From NCBI GenBank assembly GCA_965199865.1, contig CBDATU010000011.1, forward strand, positions 124,001 to 188,000: a stretch of 64,000 nucleotides of DNA, given 5' to 3'. A model generated the notes under the pieces. That model ran no database searches. It was not told where the DNA came from and saw only the letters and a list, made by a program, of their open reading frames with translations. Below are positions 35,900-43,900 of this stretch, one piece after another. This DNA is from JAPOUP01 sp965199865 (lineage in GTDB: Bacteria > Pseudomonadota > Alphaproteobacteria > Rhodobacterales > Rhodobacteraceae). Position 1 is the first letter of the stretch, and each line of letters starts with the position of its first letter. The translations under genes were made by a program, and so were the position numbers.

Positions 35900-35965
35900 C
35901 CAGCAATTCCCGCCAACCCGGGCGGCCGTCAGGCAGCGAGCGCCCGGGTTGGCGGGAATTGCTGG
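35900..35965. repeat. 25-bp perfect hairpin in the ACP-PKS intergenic region
   Basis: The left arm 35900-35924 begins CCAGCAATTCCCGCCAACCC and is the exact complement of the right arm 35941-35965; the loop is 16 bases. It predates the IS insertions, because the deleted ISAs1 element duplicated the two outermost CC bases. No T-tract follows. It sits between the divergent ACP and PKS genes, where a terminator is not expected, so a regulatory or mobile-palindrome role is possible. Confidence 0.8.
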
Positions 35966-36028
35966 GTCACTGCCATGTTGCCTAGCCTGCTGGACCATAT
36001 TATGCTGAATGTCCCTTGAGGTCAACAA

Positions 36029-37276
36029 TAGGGCTATCGCTTTTGAAATTAAATCTATTGCGATTTAATTCTATTGATGCCAATATGCCTTAAAAACAGG
36101 CAAATGAGGCAGAAACATGCAGGACCTGAAGGTGATTTTCGAGGGGGTCGAGGACCCCCGCCGCAGCAACGCGACCCGCCACGACCTCCACGAAATGCTC
36201 ATGATCGCTCTCCTGTGCGCCCTCTGCGGGGGTGAGGGGTGTTCGGATATGGCGCTTTTCGGGCGGTGCAAGGAAAGTTTCCTGCGCCGGTTCATGAAGC
36301 TGGAGCACGGCATTCCGAGCCATGACGCGTTCTCCGACCTGTTCAACGCGCTGGATCCGAAGGGCCTCAACGCCGCCCTGCTCCGGCTGGCGGGAGGCTG
36401 GGCCGAACGGCTCGGCGACGGCGTGGTCGCGATTGACGGCAAGGCCCTCCGGCGGTCCTTCGCCGACGCAACGGAGCGCTCCGCGCTCCATCTGGTCCAG
36501 GCCTTCGCGACCGGGGCGGGGGTCGTGCTGGGCCAGGTGCGGGTCTCCGGCAAGTCGAACGAGATCACGGCGATGCCCGCGCTCCTGGACCTTCTCGACC
36601 TCAGGGGCAGGACGGTGACCGCCGACGCGATGCATACCCAGAGGGCGACGGCGGAACAGGTCACGGCCCGTGGCGGCGATTATGTCCTGGCGCTGAAGGG
36701 CAACCAGGGGAGCCTGCACGGGGATGTGGAGAAATACATGGAGGATCCGCAGATGTCTGGAAACATTGACGTTTCCGAAGAGCTGGTGGAAAAGGGGCAT
36801 GGCCGCATCGAGACCCGGCGGGCACGGGTGTGCCACGACGTGGACTGGCTGCGGGAGACCCATGACTGGCCCGGCCTGGCGGCGTTCGGTGCGGTCGACG
36901 CGACGCGGGAGACCCGGGACGGAACGGCGGCCGGAACCCGGTATTTCATCATGAGCGGGACGCTTTCGCCGGAGCGGCTGCTGGAAGCGGTCCGTGCCCA
37001 CTGGCGGATCGAGAACAGCCTTCACTGGGTCCTCGACGTCGCGATGAACGAGGACCAGCAGAGGAACCGGATCGGCAACGGGCCGGAGAACCTGGCCATG
37101 ATGCGGCGGATGGCGCTGAACCTGGTGCGGTCCGCCAGGGAGCGCAGGGGGGTGTCGATGCGGGGCAGGATGAAGATGGCGGGGTGGGACCATGACGTTC
37201 TGCTGGAACTCGTTCGCGCCGCCGCCGACCTCAGCGAAGAGGCCCGGAAAATGGAGGTTCAAAAGCGATAGCCCTA
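36029..37276 (+). mobile_element. Complete ISAs1-family insertion sequence (1248 bp)
   Basis: The terminal inverted repeats TAGGGCTATCGCTTTTGAA (36029-36047) and its exact complement (37258-37276) bound one transposase gene. The 10-bp target duplication AGGTCAACAA is at 36019-36028 and 37277-37286. Perfect repeats and an intact gene indicate recent insertion. It lies 127 bp from the deleted ISAs1 relative and 169 bp before the PKS start codon. Confidence 0.93.
36117..37271 (+). CDS. ISAs1-family transposase
   Basis: A 384-residue DDE transposase with GIPSHDAFSDLFNALDPKGL, the first Asp in GVVAIDGKALRRS, the second in VTADAMHTQRATAEQ, VLALKGNQGSLH, and the Glu in HWRIENSLHWVLDVAMNED. It ends RKMEVQKR inside the right terminal repeat. 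GAGG stands about seven bases before the ATG. Full length, all catalytic residues present, probably active. Confidence 0.94.
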   Translation: MQDLKVIFEGVEDPRRSNATRHDLHEMLMIALLCALCGGEGCSDMALFGRCKESFLRRFMKLEHGIPSHDAFSDLFNALDPKGLNAALLRLAGGWAERLGDGVVAIDGKALRRSFADATERSALHLVQAFATGAGVVLGQVRVSGKSNEITAMPALLDLLDLRGRTVTADAMHTQRATAEQVTARGGDYVLALKGNQGSLHGDVEKYMEDPQMSGNIDVSEELVEKGHGRIETRRARVCHDVDWLRETHDWPGLAAFGAVDATRETRDGTAAGTRYFIMSGTLSPERLLEAVRAHWRIENSLHWVLDVAMNEDQQRNRIGNGPENLAMMRRMALNLVRSARERRGVSMRGRMKMAGWDHDVLLELVRAAADLSEEARKMEVQKR

Positions 37277-37445
37277 AGGTCAACAAGATGATCAGTTGCG
37301 GGGAGGTCCTCATTTTGCTACAGTGGATGCCGATGTCTTTGCCGCCCCGAACCGCCATCCGGCATCGTCCCAGGCGGGCAGTCCCGCCCTGTCCTCACTC
37401 AACTTCGCAAGGTGACTGTCAGGCTTTGCTCTTCCGTAGGGCAGG

Positions 37446-40400
37446 ATGACCGGGTCTGGCCAACCGATTGGGGAAGCCCGGGCATATGCCGAGCTTTCGC
37501 GCAAACTCTATGTCGAACTGGAACGGACCCGGCTTGAACTCACGCGGGTCCGGAAACCGGTCGCCATCATTGGCATCGCCTGCCGGTTTCCGGGAGGCGA
37601 GGATCTGGCAGGGTTTCGCGCCTTGCTGGCCAAGGGTCGCTCAGGCGTCACCGCAGTGCCAACGGAGCGCTGGCCCGATCATGACAGTCCGGAACTCCCG
37701 GCATGCCGATGGGGCGGGTTCATCGAAGACATAGACCAGTTCGATGCCGAGTTCTTTCGCATCGCCCCCACCGAGGCGCGGCTGCTTGATCCCCAGCAGC
37801 GTCTGCTGCTGGAAACAGGCTGGCATGCCCTGGAGAATGCCGGCATCGATCCTGCAGGGCTGAAGGGCACCGAAACCGGGGTTTATACCGGCATCAGTTC
37901 CAGCGATTACCGGGAAATCATTGCCGCCAACGCAGCCGCCAGCAGCCTCCACGCGACAACCGGGAATTACGCCAGCACAGCTGCCGGTCGGGTGGCATTC
38001 GCATTGGGCCTGGAAGGACCGGCGGTCGCTGTCGACACGGCCTGTTCATCCGCCCTGGTGGCGATCCATCACGCTGTCATGGCCCTGCAGCGGAGCGAGG
38101 TAAACCTTGCGCTGGCCAGCGGAGTGAACGCGATCCTGTCTCCCGTCCTGAGCGAAGCATTTGCCAGGGGAGGCATGCTCGCCCCGGATGGGCGATGCAA
38201 GACCTTCGATGCGACGGCGGACGGCTATGTGCGCGGCGAGGGCTGTGCCGTGCTGGTGCTCAAGCGGTTGGCGGAGGCTGAGGCGGACGGCGATCGGATC
38301 CTCGGGGCCGTGCTTGGCTCGGCTATCAACCAGGACGGCGCCAGCGCGGGGCTGACGGCACCGAACGGGCCAGCACAGGAGCGGGTGATCAGGGAGGCTC
38401 TGGCCCGGGCCGACATCCAGTCGGAGGATGTCGACTATCTGGAGGCCCACGGTACCGGCACCGAACTCGGTGATCCAATAGAGATCCAGGCGGCTGCCGC
38501 GGTCTACGGCACTGATCGACCGGCCGACCGGCCACTCCTGATCGGTTCAGTCAAGACGAATGTGGGTCATCTCGAAGCCGCTGCAGGAGCCGCAGGCCTT
38601 ATCAAGACGCTGATCGCGATGGAACATCGGATGATTCCCCGCCATCGCAACTTCGCGGTCCCAAACCCCCGAATCGACTGGGAACGGCTGCCGGTACGGA
38701 TCACCGCAGAGGAAACGCCCTGGCCGGAAGTCGAGGGCCGCCTTCCGCTGGCCGGAGTCAGTTCGTTCGGCTTCTCAGGAACCAATGCCCACCTAATTCT
38801 TGAGGGCCGATCGGCCGGACCGGCAGGGGACATCCGTGGGGCGCCGGTCCAGGTTTCACCCACCAGGATGGCGGAACCCGCAGGCACCGGTCGCCGAACC
38901 CGCCTGCTGCCACTTTCCGGACATTCAGTGCCAGCGGTGCGGGCGCTGGCGAGCCGTTATCTGAACTGGATCGAAGAACGCCAGCGATTTGCTCTGGCGG
39001 AGGAGGATCTCGCCGATGCCGCGTGGACGGCGGCCACCGGTCGGCGACATCTCGATCACCGGGCCACCGTAGTGTTCTCGGACCTGTCGGATCTTCGAAC
39101 CGAACTGGCTCGACTGGCGAATGATGCACCGGTCGGGAGCGCCGACAGGCGATCACGGATCGGCTTCCTTTATTCGGGACAGGGCAGTGTATGGCCGGGC
39201 ATGGGCCTTGATCTCTACGAGACCGAACCGGTGGCGCGGGAAATTCTCGACCGTTGCGAGGCCGCATTCCGAAACGAGCTGGGACGCTCGCTTCTGGATC
39301 CGATGTTCGGTCGGGAGCCGGTCGATCTGGCCGCGACGGAATGGGCACAGCCAGCGCTATATGCGCTGGAATGCGCCCTCACCGCCATGTGGTCAGAACT
39401 GGGACTCCAGCCCGTCGCGGTTATGGGACATAGCGTTGGTGAGGTGGCGGCGGCGCAGGCGGCGGACATATGGTCGCTTGAGGACGGACTGCGCTTCGCC
39501 GCCCACCGCGGGGCGCTGATGGGTGGGCTGCCGAAGGGTGGGGGCATGGAAGCGGTATTTGCTTCCGAAGACCGGATCCAGGGCGCAATGGCCGGGCTTC
39601 CGGAGCTGGCTCTGGCAGCGGACAACGGAACTCACCTTGTGGTGAGCGGTTCGAATGCGGCGCTTGATATGCTCGCTTCCCTACTGGCGGATGCGGGGAT
39701 TTCAACCAGACGATTGAACACAAGCCATGGATTCCACAGCGCGCTGATGGATCCGGTTCTGGATGCTGTCGCGGACCTCGTCGACCTAGACTCTCTGTCC
39801 GCACCCTCGACCGTCTTCGTGAGTGGTGTGACCGGTCTCGCGCTGACAGCGGCACCCGACCGGGAATACTGGCACCGCCAGGTCCGCGACCCGGTCAGGT
39901 TCGCGGCCGGGATCAAGGCGCTGGCGGACCTGGACCTGGATCTCGTGATCGAACTCGGCCCTCGCCCGGTACTCGCCCCACTGGCAGAGGAACTGTGGCC
40001 TGCCAGAGAGCCGGGCGCGGTGGACTTCCTGGCCAGCCTTGGAGATCCGGGAGCGGCCCAACCCGGGCTTGTTCCGGCAGTGGGCCATGCCTGGAAAGCG
40101 GGTGCCTCGCTGATGCTGGGGAGTCTGTTTGCGGGTGAGGCGAGGCGTCGGATCCGGTTGCCTTCCTATCCGTTCCAGCGCCGTCGCCACTGGGTCGAGT
40201 CCAAAACGCGGCGACGGCGTGGGGAACACCCGCTGCTTGGCGCTAGGACTGACCTGGCAGGTGGCGGCATAGCGTACGAGATGGAGGTCACGGCGACAGA
40301 ACCGACCTGGCTGGCGGATCACATCGTGTTCGGCCAGATCGTGGTGCCGGGGGCATTGTGGGGATCCCTCGCCGCGGCAGTGGTCCTCGATGCCGCTTCC

Positions 40401-41366
40401 GATATGCTGACGGTGGAAGGCATGCAGCTTTTCGCACCGTTGGCACTGAGTGGTGACGATGATGTCTGGACCGTGCAGACAGCGGTGGGGCCGGCGGACA
40501 ATGACGGGCGGCGCTCGGTCAGTATCCACAGCAGACGGCGCGACAGTGCGGACTGGAGGCTCCATGCCGAGGCCACGGTCGTGGCTGGCGCAGTGGATGA
40601 CACGCCGTCCCTGCAAGTCGATGAGCTTGATCCGGCTCCGGCGATCTACCGGATCATGGCCATGGCCGGAATCGAGCTGGGTCCGGCATTTCAGGTCGTT
40701 GAGGAGTTCCGGTCAGGTCCTCGCCAGGGGACGGCAATGGTGACTCGCCCACCGGGTCTGCTGGAAGCTGGAGCAGCGGTACACCCTACACTGCTTGATG
40801 GCTGCTTCCAGGCGGTCCTGGCGGCGGTTGGCGAGTTTGATGTGCCCTATGTGCCGTTCGGCTGGGACCGGTTGTGGCTGCGAGGACCGCTTCCCGACCG
40901 GATCAACTGCTCCGCCCGCCTGCATGGCAGTCCTGGAGAGACGCTGAGCGCAGATCTGGAACTCCGCACGGATGACGGGTCGAAAATCGGCGGGATCACT
41001 GGTTTGACCGCCAGACGTGCGACACGCACGGCAATGCAGGCAGCTCTTCGGGATGAAGAGGATTTGATCTATCAGGTGGAATGGCGCCTCCGGGAAGCGG
41101 CCAACGAAGTGCAGTCTGCAGAGTTCCTCGTCCCGCCCTCCACGGTGGCGGCTAGTATGAAGGACATTCACGAATACCTTGCCGCCGAAGATGTCGCACC
41201 AGCCCGGCAGGCTGCGTTTGCCGGAGATCTGGAACGGTTGTCCCGGTCATTCGCCAGGTCGGCCCTGCTCGAACTGGGCTGGCAACCGACGGCTGACGAG
41301 GCCGCCGTCCTCTCCGGCCTTCCGGTAGTGCAGGCGCATCGGACGCCTCGCGGCCCGCCTGCTTGA
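37446..41366 (+). CDS. Type I modular PKS, N-terminal part of module 1 (KS-AT-DH)
   Basis: A 1306-codon frame that is the front of a larger synthase. The N-terminal helix (ARAYAELSRKLYVELERTRL) looks like a docking coiled coil. KS residues about 38-455 have catalytic Cys200 in DTACSSALVA and His in EAHGTGTELGDP. AT about 571-850 has Ser663 in GHSVGE and HGFH, indicating malonyl-CoA. DH about 926-1190 has His959 in DHIVFGQIVVPG and Asp1118 in HPTLLDGC. The frame ends TPRGPPA at 41366, while the expected continuation (RLAARLLELAMEDV) is in the +1 frame and joins the next entry. The two are therefore one gene with an indel between 41329 and 41363, either a real mutation or a sequence error. There is no loading module before the KS. 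Confidence 0.88.
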   Translation: MTGSGQPIGEARAYAELSRKLYVELERTRLELTRVRKPVAIIGIACRFPGGEDLAGFRALLAKGRSGVTAVPTERWPDHDSPELPACRWGGFIEDIDQFDAEFFRIAPTEARLLDPQQRLLLETGWHALENAGIDPAGLKGTETGVYTGISSSDYREIIAANAAASSLHATTGNYASTAAGRVAFALGLEGPAVAVDTACSSALVAIHHAVMALQRSEVNLALASGVNAILSPVLSEAFARGGMLAPDGRCKTFDATADGYVRGEGCAVLVLKRLAEAEADGDRILGAVLGSAINQDGASAGLTAPNGPAQERVIREALARADIQSEDVDYLEAHGTGTELGDPIEIQAAAAVYGTDRPADRPLLIGSVKTNVGHLEAAAGAAGLIKTLIAMEHRMIPRHRNFAVPNPRIDWERLPVRITAEETPWPEVEGRLPLAGVSSFGFSGTNAHLILEGRSAGPAGDIRGAPVQVSPTRMAEPAGTGRRTRLLPLSGHSVPAVRALASRYLNWIEERQRFALAEEDLADAAWTAATGRRHLDHRATVVFSDLSDLRTELARLANDAPVGSADRRSRIGFLYSGQGSVWPGMGLDLYETEPVAREILDRCEAAFRNELGRSLLDPMFGREPVDLAATEWAQPALYALECALTAMWSELGLQPVAVMGHSVGEVAAAQAADIWSLEDGLRFAAHRGALMGGLPKGGGMEAVFASEDRIQGAMAGLPELALAADNGTHLVVSGSNAALDMLASLLADAGISTRRLNTSHGFHSALMDPVLDAVADLVDLDSLSAPSTVFVSGVTGLALTAAPDREYWHRQVRDPVRFAAGIKALADLDLDLVIELGPRPVLAPLAEELWPAREPGAVDFLASLGDPGAAQPGLVPAVGHAWKAGASLMLGSLFAGEARRRIRLPSYPFQRRRHWVESKTRRRRGEHPLLGARTDLAGGGIAYEMEVTATEPTWLADHIVFGQIVVPGALWGSLAAAVVLDAASDMLTVEGMQLFAPLALSGDDDVWTVQTAVGPADNDGRRSVSIHSRRRDSADWRLHAEATVVAGAVDDTPSLQVDELDPAPAIYRIMAMAGIELGPAFQVVEEFRSGPRQGTAMVTRPPGLLEAGAAVHPTLLDGCFQAVLAAVGEFDVPYVPFGWDRLWLRGPLPDRINCSARLHGSPGETLSADLELRTDDGSKIGGITGLTARRATRTAMQAALRDEEDLIYQVEWRLREAANEVQSAEFLVPPSTVAASMKDIHEYLAAEDVAPARQAAFAGDLERLSRSFARSALLELGWQPTADEAAVLSGLPVVQAHRTPRGPPA

Positions 41367-43900
41367 ACTGGCAATGGAAGACGTCACCCAAAGCGCCGAC
41401 CCGGCGGACCCGAACGAAATGGCGGCGCGGCTGGCCAGTGACTATCCGTTTGGACGCTCGGAGATCGGTCTCCTGCAACGGTGCGGTTCCGCGCTGGCGG
41501 AGGTTCTCCAGGGACAGACGCAGCCACTCGAACTGTTGTTCGGTGATGATCGGTTCGGGGCTGCGGCCCTGTATCGGGAGGCACCGGCGGCACTGGCGGC
41601 CAACCGGCTGCTGGCGGATACGGTCGCGACGCTTGTCGACACGCTGCCGGAAGGACGCATTCTGCGTATCCTTGAGGTGGGCGGGGGGACGGGCGCGACC
41701 ACGGAGATGGTCCTTGAGGGTCTGCCGTCCGGGCGGTTCAGCTACCAGTTCACTGATGTGTCGGCAGCCTTCCTGGAGCCGGCGCGGAAGCGCTTCGCGG
41801 CACATCCACTGGCTTACGGCGTGCTCGACATCGAGCGCGATCCAGTCGAGCAGGGATTCGCGGCGCATGGTTTCGATCTCGTGATCGCGGCCCAGGTTCT
41901 GCACGCAACCCGTGACCTGACCGAGTCGCTCGACCACTGCCGCCGCCTTCTCTCCCCATCGGGCAGTCTCGTGCTTTTGGAAGGTCTTCGGCGGCAGGCA
42001 TGGCTCGATCTGACCTTCGGGCTGCTTGATGGATGGTGGCGCTTTGCCGACATTTGGCGCAGGGACGGCGCACTGGTGGATGCGACGGTATGGAAACGGG
42101 CACTTGCTGGATCGGGTTTCGGCGAGGCGGAAATCCTGCCGACAGGATTCAACGGCAATGATCAGGCGACCCAGGGCGTCGTTCTGGCCCGCAATTCGGA
42201 ATCGGTCTCAGAGGTGCCCGGACTGTGGGTAATCGCCGCCCAGCGGTCCGAGGTGGTGCAGCGGCTCGCTGTGACACTGGCGGCGCATAGCCAGACGATC
42301 ATTCTTGCAGGTGCCGATGCCTCGCCTGAGGCGCAGGAATCCAGCATTCGGTCCGCCCCACTTGATGTGACCCGGCGCGAAGCATGGAAGGCCCTGTTCG
42401 AGGACCTGCCGAACGACATTCCGTTCCGCGGCGTTGTCTGCCTCGCGACTCCAGCCAGCGACGGCGTGGAAACCGCGGATACAGCGACCGAAAAGCTGGA
42501 TCTCCTCGCCATGGCGCTGGCCCTGACACAGGGGCTTGATGATGCAGGCGCTGCACCGGCGGCGGGGGTATGGTTCGCGACCCTGAACGGGCTGGTCGTG
42601 GCAGACGAAGTGGCACCCGGCCTATCGGGCTCGGCGTGGTGGGGGTTCGCCCGCACCATCGCACTCGAAGCGCCGCAGCTCGGGGTGCGCCTCGTCGATC
42701 TGGAGCAGAGCGATGCGAGTCGGGAGATCCGCCTGATCAGGGAACTGCTGCACCCTGACCGGGAGACCGCAGTGGCCTGGCGCGGAGGACAGCGATTCGT
42801 AGCGCGGCTGGTGCGGGGCATGTCATCTGAACAGACCGCATTGGAGACCGGCCAATTGCAGCCGAATGGAGCCTGGCTGATTACCGGCGGTCTGGGCGCT
42901 CTCGGACTCCTCGCCGCTGACTGGCTTGGCGGGCGGGGGGTTGGCACGATCGTGCTGAATGGCCGTCGTCCGCCGTCCGAATCGGCGGAATCCAGAATCG
43001 AGGCACTGCGATCGCGCGGAGTTGAGGTCCGGATTGAACTGGCCGATGCGACAGACACCGTCGAGCTTGACCGAATCATCGCCAGCATCGACGCTGGCCC
43101 ACACCCCCTCGCCGGAATCATCCACTGCGCCGGGGTGCTGGCGGATGGCGCTTTCACAAATCTGGACCGGGAACGTTTCGAGCGGGTTCTGCGACCCAAG
43201 GTGTTTCCAGCATGGCACCTGCACGAAGCGACGCGCGATCGGAAGCTCGACCTTTTCCTGATGTTCTCGAGCGCGGTGGGTACGCTCGGGAATCCGGGGC
43301 AGTCCAGTCATGGCGCAGCCAATGTCTTTCTCGATCAGCTGGCTGCGCACAGGCGCGCGCTTGGGCTTCCAGGGCAGTCAATCGCCTGGGGTGCCTGGTC
43401 GGATATCGGCTCCGCCGCCAAACAGCGCGGCCGCATTGGGGACCAGCTCGATGCGGCGGGAATCGGCTGGATAACACCTCAGCAGGGCACGCGGCTGTTC
43501 GACACTCTGGTCGACACGAATCCAGCCACCTGCGTCGCTGCGGCGATGGACTGGCCTGCCGCTGCCAGAGCCCATCCCGGCCCGGTTCCGCCGTTTCTTG
43601 AAGAAGTAATGCCAAGCTCCGAGGTGCCAGAGCAGACCACAACTGGCACATCGGACCTGCTCTCTCAACTTGAGGGCGTTGAGACGGATAAGCGTGAGCG
43701 GTTGATGACCGCCTTCATTCAGGGCGAGGTGCGGGCCGTTTTGCAATTGCCCGACCTCCCCTCGCCAACCACCGGCTTTTTCGATCTGGGTATGGATTCG
43801 CTAATGGCGGTGGAGTTTCGCAACCGGCTGAAACACGCGTTCCGGGGGAGCTGGGCGGTACCAAGCACGGTCGTCTTCGATTACCCGAATGCCACTGTAC
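37558..43900 (+). other. PKS module 1: KS-AT-DH-cMT-KR-ACP
   Basis: The only module in the window with a methyltransferase (about 41490-42160). Its KR keeps the NADPH loop WLITGGLGALG and the catalytic Ser, but the active-site Tyr of QANYAAAN is replaced by His (QSSHGAAN; His codon 43309-43311), so ketoreduction is doubtful. If KR fails, the DH has no substrate and the unit would be an alpha-methyl beta-keto group. The frameshift at 41329-41363 lies between DH and cMT. Confidence 0.8.

Noticed and set aside
36090..37358. 422-codon open frame on the minus strand
   Set aside because: Antisense shadow of the intact ISAs1 transposase; low-complexity His/Pro/Arg-rich composition, no motif.
41374..41390. 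Independent start of a second PKS gene at ATG 41374
   Set aside because: No ribosome binding site, and it would start inside a module between DH and methyltransferase. A frameshift of one gene explains the data better.
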